DNA of 42,134 nucleotides from JAGXQV01 sp964527565 (GTDB taxonomy: Bacteria > Pseudomonadota > Gammaproteobacteria > Burkholderiales > Sulfuricellaceae), in assembly GCA_964527565.1 (NCBI GenBank), contig CAZGOY010000030.1, forward strand, positions 1-42,134, written 5' to 3'. Below the pieces are notes generated by a model, which saw only the letters and a list, made by a program, of their open reading frames with translations, was not told the DNA's origin and made no database searches. Position numbers and translations under genes: made by a program. The first letter of the stretch is position 1; each line of letters opens with the position of its first letter. Below, piece after piece: positions 17,265 through 26,932 of the stretch.

Positions 17265-18233
17265 TTAAATTATCAGATATTTTCGATAGCTTGGCGGTAC
17301 ATCGGCGTGTGTTAGTGAGTCAAATATAAAGCTGGAGAAGAATTCCGCTTGTTTTTTTAACTCATTAATCTCATCGTGCTCCATATCTTGGAAATTGCCA
17401 CTTTCCTTTGCAACTAAAAATGCCTCATAGCAGTCCAAAAACTCAATATAACGATCACTTAAGGATGTCACGTCATGTGTAAGTTTATCTAGACCAGTCG
17501 CAAACCTTTCCAAAGGACTTTTTGTCGTAAGGGCTAGGAACTTACTCAATGAGCATTCAGATTCGAGAATTAGCGGTAATACTGTGCTAAACACAGTTAA
17601 CATTCGGCTAAATCGCAAATTGAAATTCCGCTTCTTCCATTCTCTTTCCTTGTTATGTCGAACTTGTTCGTAATTTAGACATAATGTGCGCCAAAATCGA
17701 AGTATGTCGTTGAGCAAGAAAAGGGGATTGAATGGTTCGTGATCAACGGAGTCTCGGAAATATACTTCGAGTACTTGCTTAATGTGATCATTGTATGTCT
17801 CACTATTTGCTAAATAGTTGCTTTCAAGCAATAACAACATTCTCGTCGTAAACCAATTTTCTTTGTCGTCAGTTGGCGAGCCGATGTGGGGTTTGTTTTG
17901 CGCGATGTGGAATGTTCTAAGGTATTGCCCGTCATTACTTAGTGGCGGATAGTGAAGTGCGTCGTTTATTTTGAGAATCACGGAAAATAGCTGGATTTCT
18001 TCAAGCTTGCTAACTTCGTCACCATCTGCGGTAACGAATACGTCCAAATCGGAGTGCGTTCCAGAGTCTAGTCGTCCAAGAGAGCCTGCTGAAAAAATGC
18101 AGACATTCTTGTGGGATTTAAGGAAGTCCTCCTCCGAGAATTTTGCCCTGATTTCCTTGAGCTTGCGAAGGGTGGACTCTTTTCGCAGAATTAACTTCTC
18201 GTGGCTGAGTAGTGTGTCGGTAAAGAAAGTCAT
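17265..18233 (-). CDS. Nucleotidyltransferase-fold protein
   Basis: This 322-residue protein has a pol-beta-type nucleotidyltransferase signature: FSAGSLGRLDSGTHSDLDVF at about residues 47-66. It supplies the Gly-Ser and the paired acidic residues (Asp63, Asp65) expected to bind metal and NTP. The remaining 250 residues look helical, with FLLNDILRFWRTLCLNYEQ near the middle, and resemble no named enzyme I can identify with confidence. It is the first gene of an AT-rich operon with the 2H phosphoesterase. An AGGGAA ribosome binding site precedes the ATG at 18231-18233. Possible roles are RNA end modification, signalling-nucleotide synthesis or phage defence; these are inferences from the pairing. 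Confidence 0.75.
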   Translation of the reverse strand: MTFFTDTLLSHEKLILRKESTLRKLKEIRAKFSEEDFLKSHKNVCIFSAGSLGRLDSGTHSDLDVFVTADGDEVSKLEEIQLFSVILKINDALHYPPLSNDGQYLRTFHIAQNKPHIGSPTDDKENWFTTRMLLLLESNYLANSETYNDHIKQVLEVYFRDSVDHEPFNPLFLLNDILRFWRTLCLNYEQVRHNKEREWKKRNFNLRFSRMLTVFSTVLPLILESECSLSKFLALTTKSPLERFATGLDKLTHDVTSLSDRYIEFLDCYEAFLVAKESGNFQDMEHDEINELKKQAEFFSSFIFDSLTHADVPPSYRKYLII

Positions 18234-18384
18234 GGTTGTTCCCTGCGGGTCAATATAGTGTGCGTAATGAACATGATAGTGGCCCCCCTGTCAAGGTAGA
18301 TTTCCATCTAATTTGAGGTGTACCCGTTTTCAAATTTCAAGCGGAAGCGAATCTTCTCGCCCAACTGATTTGTCGGCATGGTAC

Positions 18385-18451
18385 TGGAGAGTGCGCAATT
18401 CGGCGGCGGCGAACAGGCGCTTCGTCCGTGGGCGGACTTGATCGGCGGCGT

Positions 18452-18458
<7 letters not shown>
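18385..18458 (+). repeat. Direct repeat of the RTX gene 3' end, right copy
   Basis: This is the second copy of 13730-13803, from TGGAGAGTGCGCAATTCGG to TTTAAACC. It has no RTX gene upstream. It ends at the 3' end of amrS, so an RTX stop codon (TAA 18453-18455) lies over the amrS stop on the opposite strand. Confidence 0.9.
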
Positions 18459-19554
<1,096 letters not shown>

Positions 19555-19558
<4 letters not shown>

Positions 19559-20115
19559 GGGGTTTCTTCCTTCCACTTTTCCACGGTGTAGCGGTACAGG
19601 CGCACTTCGTCCGCCCAGAAATCGGCGGGCAGCCCGGCCTTTTGCTTGAGGTGCGCCAGAAATTGCGCGCGCTGCGGCAACTGTTCCCACACCTGCGGCA
19701 GGAAGGTGCCGCGCTGCCAGCCGTATTCCAGCACCACGCCGTCGATGCCGGGGCGCAGTTGCGCGCGGGCGTCCGCTTCGTCGCGGAAGGCGATTTCCTG
19801 CATGGGGGAAAGCAGCGAGACTTCCACGCGGGTGCGTGCCAGTTCGCTTTCCAGAAGCGGCGGGAAGCGCGGGTCGCGGAAGGCGGCGGCCAGGGCGTTG
19901 GCTTTCACATCATCCACCAGCGGGCGGTGCGCCTCCAGGCTGCCGATGCAGCCGCGCAGTTCGCCGTTCTGGGTGAGCGTGACGAATGTCGCGCCCGCTT
20001 CCCGCAACCAGGGTGCATTTTCGTCCGCCTGCGCGGTTTGCCCGAAGGCACGGGCAATGGTGGCGCGCGCCAGGGCGAGCAGGGTTTTTCCTTTGGATGC
20101 GCTTTCAGTGGACAT
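19555..20115 (-). CDS. amrA: AMMECR1 domain protein AmrA
   Basis: This 186-residue AMMECR1-family protein carries the conserved GELRGCIGSLEAHRPL motif (about residues 51-66), the RDPRFPPL motif and the GxFLPQVWEQLP-type segment near the C-terminus. The start at 20113-20115 lies inside the amrB 3' end (11-bp overlap), and the stop overlaps the amrS start, so all three genes are translationally coupled. The molecular function is unknown. Confidence 0.92.
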
Positions 20116-20917
20116 GGCTTTTTTCCTCGTTGAAGGCAAACGCCGCATAGCCCACCACGCGGCTGTGGTCGCCCGCCGTGTCGCCGGAACTGCGCAGGTC
20201 GAGCAAGCGCGGCTGGAGCTTGTGATGGCGCGCGGCCAGCAGCAGGCCGTTGACCGGGGTGCCGCCGCAGGCTTCCTCATGGCTGAGCGGACCGCGCAGG
20301 TCGAGAATGGCCTGCGCGGTGGCGCTGTCGATCTGCTGTGCCGTGCGATAAGGATGAAAATGCGAGAGGTCGGAACTGATGACAATCAGGGTTTCTTCGC
20401 CGCCCCATACGGTCTCCAGCACTTCGGCCACTTCTTCGGGCGTCGCGTCGCCCACCGCCAGCGGCAGCAGGGTGAAATCGTCGAGCACGCTTTGCAGGAA
20501 GGGCAACTGCACTTCCAGGGAATGCTCCCAGGTGTGCGCCTCGGGAAAAACCACTACTTGCGGCAGCCCGGCAAGCCTTTGCGCCAGTTCGCCGTTGAGC
20601 GCGACATTGCCCAGCGGCGTGGCAAAGGCCGTGGCGCCGGGCAGCGCCAGTCCGCGCACCGGCACGCGATGCACCGGGCCGAGCAGTACCACGCGCCGGT
20701 AAAGGGTGCGCCCGCGTTCCAGCAGAGCATAGGCGCTGGCGGCGACCGGGCCGGAATAAACGTAGCCGGCATGGGGTACAATCAGCGCCTTGGGCAGTGG
20801 TTGCGGCACGCCGTGGCGGCGCGCCCCGTCCAGCAGGGTGTTGACCTCAATCGCCAGCACGGCGGGGTCGGCGGGATAGAAACTCCCCGCCACGGCGGCG
20901 GGTCGGACGCTGTTCAT
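20105..20917 (-). CDS. amrB: MEMO family protein AmrB
   Basis: This 270-residue MEMO1-family protein resembles the LigB-type dioxygenase fold. Conserved histidine-bearing motifs include PHAGYVYSGPVAA (about 48-60), GPVHRV, EHSLEVQLPFLQ and SSDLSHFH, which would form the metal-site-like pocket. It is the first gene of the amrB-amrA-amrS operon, starting at the ATG at 20915-20917, divergent from ispD. The function is undefined in bacteria. Confidence 0.92.
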   Translation of the reverse strand: MNSVRPAAVAGSFYPADPAVLAIEVNTLLDGARRHGVPQPLPKALIVPHAGYVYSGPVAASAYALLERGRTLYRRVVLLGPVHRVPVRGLALPGATAFATPLGNVALNGELAQRLAGLPQVVVFPEAHTWEHSLEVQLPFLQSVLDDFTLLPLAVGDATPEEVAEVLETVWGGEETLIVISSDLSHFHPYRTAQQIDSATAQAILDLRGPLSHEEACGGTPVNGLLLAARHHKLQPRLLDLRSSGDTAGDHSRVVGYAAFAFNEEKSHVH

Positions 20918-20982
20918 GGGTTGCCTCGCTATGATGACTTTACCCTTTGACTATAACTTCCGCATTCAATTTATCAAGACAG

Positions 20983-21675
20983 ATGAGCAGACATTACGCA
21001 TTGATTCCCGCCGCCGGCAGCGGCACCCGCATGGGCGTGGAAATTCCCAAGCAGTACCTGCCGCTCAACGGCAGGCCGATGATCCATTATGCGCTGGCCG
21101 CCCTGTGCCGGCATCCGCGAATTACCCGCGTGGTCGTGGTGCTGGCGCCCGATGACGCTTTGTGGGACACCCACGACTGGAGCGCGTTTGCGGACAAGCT
21201 GACGGTGTTGCGCTGCGGCGGCGCGCAACGTTGCGACACGGTGAGCAACGGCCTGGCGGCCATGCAGGAAGAAGCCGGTTTCGAGGACTGGGTGCTGGTG
21301 CATGATGCCGCGCGCCCCTGCCTGAATGCGGCGTTGATCGACAAGCTGCTGGCGGAAGTCGGCGACGACCCCTTCGGCGGCCTGCTGGCGCTGCCGGTGG
21401 CGGATACGCTGAAGCGTGCCGATGACGCCGGGCGTGCCGTGCGTACCGAAGCGCGGGACGGCCTGTGGCAGGCGCAAACGCCGCAAATGTTCCGCTTCGG
21501 CCTGTTGCAGCGTGCCTTGTCGCTGCTCGCCGGCGACGTGGTCACCGACGAGGCGCAGGCCGTGGAGCGCTTGGGCTTCGACTCGAAGCTGGTGGCCAGC
21601 GACAGCAGCAACTTCAAGGTCACCTATCCGCGCGACCTGAAGCTGGCGGAATGGCTGTTGCGGGAGGAAGCATGA
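20983..21675 (+). CDS. ispD: 2-C-methyl-D-erythritol 4-phosphate cytidylyltransferase
   Basis: This enzyme transfers CMP from CTP to MEP in the non-mevalonate isoprenoid pathway. The 230-residue product starts MSRHYALIPAAGSGTRMG with the nucleotide-binding loop at 8-16, followed by KQYLPLNG and the VHDAARPC motif. An in-frame start 36 bp upstream (20947) adds residues not seen in the family, so 20983 is preferred. The stop overlaps the ispF start as ATGA (21672-21675). Confidence 0.95.
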   Translation: MSRHYALIPAAGSGTRMGVEIPKQYLPLNGRPMIHYALAALCRHPRITRVVVVLAPDDALWDTHDWSAFADKLTVLRCGGAQRCDTVSNGLAAMQEEAGFEDWVLVHDAARPCLNAALIDKLLAEVGDDPFGGLLALPVADTLKRADDAGRAVRTEARDGLWQAQTPQMFRFGLLQRALSLLAGDVVTDEAQAVERLGFDSKLVASDSSNFKVTYPRDLKLAEWLLREEA

Positions 21676-22145
21676 GAATAGGCCAGGGTTTCGACGTGCA
21701 CCAACTGGTCGCGGGCCGCAAGCTGATCGTCGGCGGAGTGGAAATTCCGTATCACCTGGGGCTGCTCGGCCATTCCGATGCCGACGTGTTGCTGCACGCG
21801 ATTTGCGACGCCCTGCTGGGCGCGGCGGCGCTGGGCGACATCGGGCGGCACTTCCCCGATAGCGATGCGCGCTACCAGGGCATCGACAGCCGCGAACTGT
21901 TGCGCGAGACGACCCGCCTGTTGCGCGAAAAAGGTTACGTTGCGGTCAACCTGGATGCCACACTCATCGCGCAGGCTCCGAAAATGGCGCCGTACATTCC
22001 GGCAATGGTCGCCAACATCGCCGCCGACCTGGGCATGACGGTGGAATGCGTCAACGTCAAGGCCACTACCACGGAAAAACTGGGCTTTACCGGGCGCGGC
22101 GAGGGTATCGCGGCGCAGGCGGTGTGCCTCATCCGCGCCTTGTAG
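21672..22145 (+). CDS. ispF: 2-C-methyl-D-erythritol 2,4-cyclodiphosphate synthase
   Basis: This 157-residue enzyme cyclises CDP-ME 2-phosphate to MEcPP. Zn-binding motifs are visible: GFDVHQL (Asp8, His10) and LGHSDADVLLHA (His42 region). GDIGRHFPDSD and the C-terminal TTTEKLGFTGRGEGI are also typical. It is translationally coupled to ispD by a 4-bp overlap and followed closely by a stress protein gene. Confidence 0.96.
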   Translation: MRIGQGFDVHQLVAGRKLIVGGVEIPYHLGLLGHSDADVLLHAICDALLGAAALGDIGRHFPDSDARYQGIDSRELLRETTRLLREKGYVAVNLDATLIAQAPKMAPYIPAMVANIAADLGMTVECVNVKATTTEKLGFTGRGEGIAAQAVCLIRAL

Positions 22146-22154
22146 GAGTTCACC

Positions 22155-22982
22155 TTGAACCCGCTTTTCAACGAATTGCCGATCCGCCGCATCCTGGTGG
22201 CGCTGGATGCCTCCAACCACAGCATGGCTGCGTTGCGCAATGCCGCCGAACTGGCGTCGCGGGTGGAAGCGGAATTGCTGGGCGTGTTCGTCGAGGATGC
22301 CAACTTGTTGCAACTGGCGGCGTTGCCCTTTGCCCGCGAGGTCGGCGGGGTGGTGGGGGCGGCGCGTCCGCTCGATGCGCAGGTGATGGAACGCTCGCTG
22401 AAGGCGCAGGCGGAACGTTCGCGCCTGGCCCTGGCGGAAGCCGCCGCACCGCACCGTCTGCGCTGGTCGTTCCGCGTGGTGCGGGGCGATGTGGCGGCGG
22501 AGGTGGTGGCTGCCTCCTTCGAGGCCGATCTGGTGAGCATCGGCAGGATGGGGCGCCAGCCCGGCGGCGGCAGGCTGGGGCCGGTCGCCCGTAGCGTGGC
22601 CGCCGCTTCGCCGCGCCCGGTGCTGCTGGCGCGCGAAGCCCTGTCTGCACGCCACGGCATCGGGGTGGTGTTCGATGATGCGCCGTCGGCGGAAAAGGCG
22701 TTGTGGGCGGCCTTGCGGCTGGCGCGCGACGGCGGCGGGCTGGAGGTGCTGATTCCCGCGCCCGACGGTGCCAGCGGGCAGAAGCTGGAAGACCAGGCCG
22801 CGCGCCTGCTGGGCAGCCGTGGCATGGCCGTCCGCTACCGTTGGCTGGATAGCGGCGATGCGGCGCAATTAGCGCACCATATGCGCGCCGCCGCCGACGC
22901 GCTGCTGGTGGCCGCCGCCGACAGCCCGCTGGTGCCGGCGCTGCTGGATGAATTGGAAAGTCCGCTACTGCTGGTGCGCTGA
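22155..22982 (+). CDS. Universal stress protein (UspA) family protein
   Basis: This 275-residue protein has an N-terminal Usp domain beginning IRRILVALDASNHSMAALRNA, with a later VSIGRMGRQPGGGRLGPVARS segment that recalls the ATP-binding G-x2-G-x9-G(S/T) loop. The C-terminal half looks like a second, degenerate Usp-like domain. It appears to start with TTG at 22155, supported by an AGGAG ribosome binding site at 22145-22149. It probably forms an operon with ispDF. Its last 18 bp overlap the 3' end of glk on the other strand. Confidence 0.8.
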   Translation: MNPLFNELPIRRILVALDASNHSMAALRNAAELASRVEAELLGVFVEDANLLQLAALPFAREVGGVVGAARPLDAQVMERSLKAQAERSRLALAEAAAPHRLRWSFRVVRGDVAAEVVAASFEADLVSIGRMGRQPGGGRLGPVARSVAAASPRPVLLAREALSARHGIGVVFDDAPSAEKALWAALRLARDGGGLEVLIPAPDGASGQKLEDQAARLLGSRGMAVRYRWLDSGDAAQLAHHMRAAADALLVAAADSPLVPALLDELESPLLLVR

Positions 22983-24014
22983 GAACGTGTTTTGAAAGTG
23001 GCTGCGCGGCTCAAGCCGGGGCCGGTTTTGCTTGCTGATCCGTCCAGCCACGTTTTCCGCGCCCAGCAGGCCGACCAGGGGGTTGAGCACCACATGCACG
23101 GGGAAGCTCTCCAGCATCCCGGCGAAGCGCCCCTTGGCGCGGAAGGCGCGCAGGAAGCCGCCGGTTTTCAGGCGTTCGGCAATTTTCGGTGCAATGCCGC
23201 CGGCCACGTACATGCCGCCGCTGGGCAATATTTTCAGGGCAAGGTTGCCTGTTTCCGCGCCCCAGGCGGCGGCGAACAGGTCGAGTGCCGCATCGGCCAG
23301 AGGGTCTCCGTGTTGCAGGGCGTGCGCCGAAATGGCCGCCGCCGGGTCGTTTCCCCGCAGGGCGGCGGCCAGTTGCGCAGATTCGGGGTGTTCCTTCCGC
23401 GCGCGCAAAAAATCGTAAATCGCCAGCAGCCCCGGCCCGGAGACCACGCGTTCCCAGGAAACGTGCCCGTGGCGCTGTTTCAGCCAGCGCCACAAGTCGG
23501 CCTGCCGTTCGTCCGCCGGGGCAAAATCGGCGTGGCTGCCTTCCGACGGCCACGCGTGGTAGTGGTCGTCTTGCCAGGTCAGATAGCCCTCGCCCAGACC
23601 GGTTCCGGCGCCGATCACCGCGCGCGGGGCGTGGGGCGCGGCCTGCCCGGCCTGCAAGGTGAGCAGGTCGTCCGCCCCCAGCATTTCGATGCCGTAAGCC
23701 ACCGCCTGAAAGTCGTTGATGAGTGCCACGCGCGCCATGCCGAAGCGCACGGCGATTTCGTCCGCATCGACGGACCAAGGTAGGTTGGTCACCCGCGCCT
23801 GCCTGCCCTGAACCGGTCCGGCCACGCCAAAACAGGCGGATTGCGGCGCGCTGCCGTCGAGGTCATCAAGAAAAGCGGCCAGCATGGCGTGCAGGCCGGG
23901 ATAGGCGGCGCTCTCAAAGCGTTGCTCGCGCAGGGTCGTGCCGCCGCGTGACAGGCGCAACAGGGTTTTGGTGCCGCCGATGTCGCCGGCCAGAAGAAGG
24001 GGAGGGGAGGGCAT
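22965..24014 (-). CDS. glk: Glucokinase
   Basis: This 349-residue ROK-unrelated, E. coli-type glucokinase phosphorylates glucose with ATP. Motifs are LLAGDIGGTKTLLRL (phosphate-binding loop, about residues 7-21), LINDFQAVAYG, GAGTGLGEGYL and EGSHADFAP, with MYVAGGIAPKI near the C-terminus. I start it at the ATG at 24012-24014 (MPSPPLLLAGD); the upstream extension crosses the divergent moxR promoter region. It is convergent with the universal stress gene. Confidence 0.93.
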   Translation of the reverse strand: MPSPPLLLAGDIGGTKTLLRLSRGGTTLREQRFESAAYPGLHAMLAAFLDDLDGSAPQSACFGVAGPVQGRQARVTNLPWSVDADEIAVRFGMARVALINDFQAVAYGIEMLGADDLLTLQAGQAAPHAPRAVIGAGTGLGEGYLTWQDDHYHAWPSEGSHADFAPADERQADLWRWLKQRHGHVSWERVVSGPGLLAIYDFLRARKEHPESAQLAAALRGNDPAAAISAHALQHGDPLADAALDLFAAAWGAETGNLALKILPSGGMYVAGGIAPKIAERLKTGGFLRAFRAKGRFAGMLESFPVHVVLNPLVGLLGAENVAGRISKQNRPRLEPRSHFQNTFSAHQQ

Positions 24015-24076
24015 GGGTATAAGGTCAAGGGTGATGTATGGAGGCGGGTTTTCGTGGTGGCGTGATGGTCTGTGAT

Positions 24077-24082
24077 TATAAT
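24077..24082 (+). promoter_or_regulatory. Consensus -10 element upstream of the MoxR gene
   Basis: A perfect TATAAT lies 30 bp upstream of the preferred moxR ATG in the 97-bp glk/moxR divergent region. No good -35 hexamer is seen at 17 bp, so the assignment is tentative. Confidence 0.4.
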
Positions 24083-24111
24083 GTCGTATCGCCACTTTGA
24101 AGCCATTCGCC

Positions 24112-25011
24112 ATGCATGAAGCCATCAATCGCGTCGTTTCCGGGATCGGGCAGGTCATTCTCGGCAAGGAGCGGCAGATCCGTCTGGCGCTGGCCTGCCT
24201 GCTGGCGCGCGGGCATCTGCTGATCGAGGACATGCCGGGGGTGGGCAAAACCACCCTGGCACACGTGCTGGCGCAGAGCCTGGGGCTGAATTTCAACCGC
24301 ATCCAGTTCACCAGCGACCTGCTGCCGGCGGATATCCTCGGCATTTCGGTGTATGAGCGCACCAGCGGCGCATTCAAGTTTCACCCCGGCCCGATTTTCG
24401 CGCAACTGATCCTCGCCGACGAAATCAACCGCGCCACCCCGAAGACCCAGAGCGCCCTGCTGGAGGCGATGGAAGAGCGCCAGGTGACCATGGAGGGCGA
24501 AACCCGCGCCCTGCCGGAACCGTTCTTCGTCATCGCCACGCAAAATCCGGCCTACCAGATCGGCACTTTCCCCTTGCCGGAATCGCAACTCGACCGTTTT
24601 CTGATGCGTATCGAACTGGGCTACCCCGATGCCCAGGCGGAACGCGCCCTGTTGCAGGGCAAGGACCGCCGCGAGATGATCGCGCACCTGGCGCCCTGCC
24701 TGGCGCCCGGCGAGCTTGCCGCCATGCAGGCGCAGGTTGCCGCTTTGCATGCTTCCGACGCGCTGGTGGATTACGTGCAGGCATTGCTGGCGTACACGCG
24801 CCAGTCCGCAGAATTCGATTGCGGCCTGTCGCCGCGCGCCGGGCTGGCGCTGCTGCGCGCCGCCAAGGCCTGGGCGCTAATGGAAGGGCGCGACTTCGTG
24901 TTGCCCGAAGACGTGCAGGTGATTCTGCACGCCGTTGTCGGCCATCGTCTGCATTCCGCCACCGGAGACGACCTTGGCGAGCGTCTGATCCGCGCCGTGC
25001 CGATACCCTGA
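24112..25011 (+). CDS. MoxR-family AAA+ ATPase
   Basis: This 299-residue MoxR ATPase has a Walker A motif GVGKTT (in MPGVGKTTLAHVLAQSLG), Walker B LADEINR, sensor 1 VIATQNP and a C-terminal lid domain with SPRAGLALLRAAKAWAL. MoxR proteins act as chaperones that assemble or activate protein complexes, often with DUF58 and VWA proteins. The ATG at 24112 gives MHEAINRVV; a TTG 15 bp upstream is the alternative. It stops 11 bp before the DUF58 gene. Confidence 0.93.
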   Translation: MHEAINRVVSGIGQVILGKERQIRLALACLLARGHLLIEDMPGVGKTTLAHVLAQSLGLNFNRIQFTSDLLPADILGISVYERTSGAFKFHPGPIFAQLILADEINRATPKTQSALLEAMEERQVTMEGETRALPEPFFVIATQNPAYQIGTFPLPESQLDRFLMRIELGYPDAQAERALLQGKDRREMIAHLAPCLAPGELAAMQAQVAALHASDALVDYVQALLAYTRQSAEFDCGLSPRAGLALLRAAKAWALMEGRDFVLPEDVQVILHAVVGHRLHSATGDDLGERLIRAVPIP

Positions 25012-25022
25012 ACGGGGCCTTC

Positions 25023-25985
25023 GTGAACCTGCGAATTCCCATCGACCGCGCCTTGTGGCAGCGCATCTTCAACCGCCCGCCCAGCGAAAGCGGCCCGGTG
25101 CTGCTTGACCGCAAGCGCGTGTTCATCCTGCCCAGCCGCCACGGGCTGGTTTTTTCTCTCGCTTTGCTGGCCATGCTCACCGGCGCGATCAATTACAACC
25201 TGAGCCTGGGCTACGTGCTGACTTTTCTGCTCGGCAGCATGGCGCTGGTCTCCATCCTGCACACCTTCCGCAATCTGGCGCACCTGTCAGTGTGCGCCGG
25301 CAAGGCGCCGCCGGTGTTTGCCGGACAGGCCGCCGCGTTCAGCGTGTGCCTGGAAAATCCGGGCGGCGTGGCGCGTTACGCGCTGGGCTTGAAACACGAT
25401 GAAAAACAGATGCCCGAATTCACCGACGTGGCACCGGGGCAGACCGTGTGCCTGCATTTTAGCGTCCCGGCCGCGCGTCGCGGGCGGCTCCGGGCGGGAC
25501 GTTTCACGCTATTTACCCGTTTTCCGCTGGGGCTATTTTACGCCTGGAGCAATCTGCACCTGGACATGAGCTGCCTGGTTTACCCCCGGCCGGACAACGC
25601 CAACCTGCCGCTGCCATCAGCGACCCAGACGGCGGGTGAAGGAACGGGTAGCGGCGAGGGCAACGAGGATTTTGCCGGCTTGCGACCCTATCATCCCGGC
25701 GATTCCCTGCGCCAGGTGGCGTGGAAGGCCGCCGCGCGCGGCCAGGGGCTGCACACCAAGCAGTTTGCTGGACAAGCGCGCCCGGAACTGTGGCTGGATT
25801 GGGAAATGCTGCACGGCTTCGACGTGGAAACCCGTCTCTCGCGCCTGTGCCGCTGGGTGCTGGATGCCGACGCGGCGGGGCTGCATTACGGCGTGCGCCT
25901 GCCGGATCAGACGCTGGAACTGGGGTTGGGGCAGGAACATCAGCGCCGCTGCCTGGAGGCGCTGGCGTTGTTCGGCACGGAATAA
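25023..25985 (+). CDS. DUF58 domain protein (MoxR partner)
   Basis: This roughly 320-residue protein has two adjacent hydrophobic segments near the N-terminus (GLVFSLALLAMLTGAINYNL and YVLTFLLGSMALVSIL). It then has a beta-rich region and the DUF58 signature DFAGLRPYHPGDSLRQVAWKA. I place the start at the GTG at 25023 (MNLRIPIDRALWQRI), just after moxR, because the longer frame upstream is Arg-rich overlap with moxR. MoxR-DUF58 pairs are usually followed by a transglutaminase-like membrane protein; here the next gene is unrelated and convergent. Confidence 0.88.
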   Translation: MNLRIPIDRALWQRIFNRPPSESGPVLLDRKRVFILPSRHGLVFSLALLAMLTGAINYNLSLGYVLTFLLGSMALVSILHTFRNLAHLSVCAGKAPPVFAGQAAAFSVCLENPGGVARYALGLKHDEKQMPEFTDVAPGQTVCLHFSVPAARRGRLRAGRFTLFTRFPLGLFYAWSNLHLDMSCLVYPRPDNANLPLPSATQTAGEGTGSGEGNEDFAGLRPYHPGDSLRQVAWKAAARGQGLHTKQFAGQARPELWLDWEMLHGFDVETRLSRLCRWVLDADAAGLHYGVRLPDQTLELGLGQEHQRRCLEALALFGTE

Positions 25986-26038
25986 TCCGCGCTGGCCATC
26001 AGTTTGCCCGTGATCGATTGGGTGACTTTGGTAGTCTC

Positions 26039-26323
26039 TCAGAGCGTGGTCAGTCTGGCGAGCGTATCCCCGAACAGCCAGGTCAGCACGGTGAGCGCGG
26101 GCAGGACGTAAAAATAGGCGCGCATCAGGGTGCGCACCCGGTTGTTGGCGTGCTTCAGTTCCATGAAGTGGTCGATGATCAGTCTGCCCTTGAACGCCAT
26201 GGTCAGGCAGATTACCAGTGTGACGGCGAGGCCGGGATCGGCGGAATCGCCGAGCATCGTCCCGCCGACCGTGAGGGCGACCAGCAGCAGCCACAGGGTG
26301 TCGATCAGTTTTTCGTGCGACAT
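26039..26323 (-). CDS. norF: NorF-like / cytochrome c oxidase subunit IV family protein
   Basis: This 94-residue protein has three predicted membrane segments. The pattern MAFKGRLIIDHFMELKHA is typical of the prokaryotic subunit IV/NorF group. It lies 15 bp after the norE-like gene and is the last gene of the DUF4202-norE-norF operon. It is likely an accessory membrane subunit for nitric oxide reductase or a heme-copper oxidase; the catalytic subunits are not in this window. Confidence 0.75.
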   Translation of the reverse strand: MSHEKLIDTLWLLLVALTVGGTMLGDSADPGLAVTLVICLTMAFKGRLIIDHFMELKHANNRVRTLMRAYFYVLPALTVLTWLFGDTLARLTTL

Positions 26324-26338
26324 GTCCGGTTTCCCCCT

Positions 26339-26932
26339 TCAGCGCAAAACGTAAACCAGCGGAAAGATGATCAGCCAGGCCAGGTCGGTGGCGTGCCAAT
26401 AAAGGGCGTAGGCTTCCAGTCCTTCGTGGTTTTCCGGGGTGTAGGCGCCGGTATGTGTGCGGAATAGCACCCATGCCAGCCCCATCGCGCCCCAGATGAT
26501 GTGTACCGCGTGGGTGAAGGTGAGGTAGTAATACACCGTGTAGAAGATGCCGGTGGTGCCGACGATGCCATGCTCGACGTTCCACTGGAGTTCGAAATAC
26601 TTGGTCAGCAGATAGCCCGCGATGGTGAACCCCACGCCGACCAGCCAGCGCATGCAGGCCGCGCGCTGGTTGCGGCGGATCGCCAGCACCGCCTTGGCGA
26701 CGAAGTAGCTGCCGCTGATCATCAGGACGGTGTTGAACATGCCGGCCAGGGTATGGAGTTGTCCCGGTCCTTCGCGGAAAGCTTCCTGATGATGGGCGCG
26801 GGCAATGAAATACACCGCGAACAGCAGCGCGAACTCCGTCATTTCACTGAATATGCCTACCCAGATTCCCCTGTTGCCGGGAAGCCGGTTTTCGACGGAG
26901 TAGGGGAGCGTGGCTGCCGCGGCGAAGGTCAT
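26339..26932 (-). CDS. norE: NorE-like / cytochrome c oxidase subunit III family protein
   Basis: This 197-residue protein has five predicted membrane segments and subunit III motifs: FSEMTEFALLFAVYFIARAH, FNTVLMISGSYFVAKAV, FTHAVHIIWG and ALYWHATDLAWLIIFPLVY. The short five-helix form next to a subunit-IV-like gene matches norE of nitric oxide reductase clusters. Its start overlaps the DUF4202 stop as ATGA (26929-26932). Confidence 0.85.
   Translation of the reverse strand: MTFAAAATLPYSVENRLPGNRGIWVGIFSEMTEFALLFAVYFIARAHHQEAFREGPGQLHTLAGMFNTVLMISGSYFVAKAVLAIRRNQRAACMRWLVGVGFTIAGYLLTKYFELQWNVEHGIVGTTGIFYTVYYYLTFTHAVHIIWGAMGLAWVLFRTHTGAYTPENHEGLEAYALYWHATDLAWLIIFPLVYVLR

Noticed and set aside
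18240..18384. IS-end-like sequence with a TAGAT-TTCC-ATCTA dyad upstream of the nucleotidyltransferase
   Set aside because: It recalls insertion-sequence ends, but no transposase, matching opposite end or target duplication is visible nearby.
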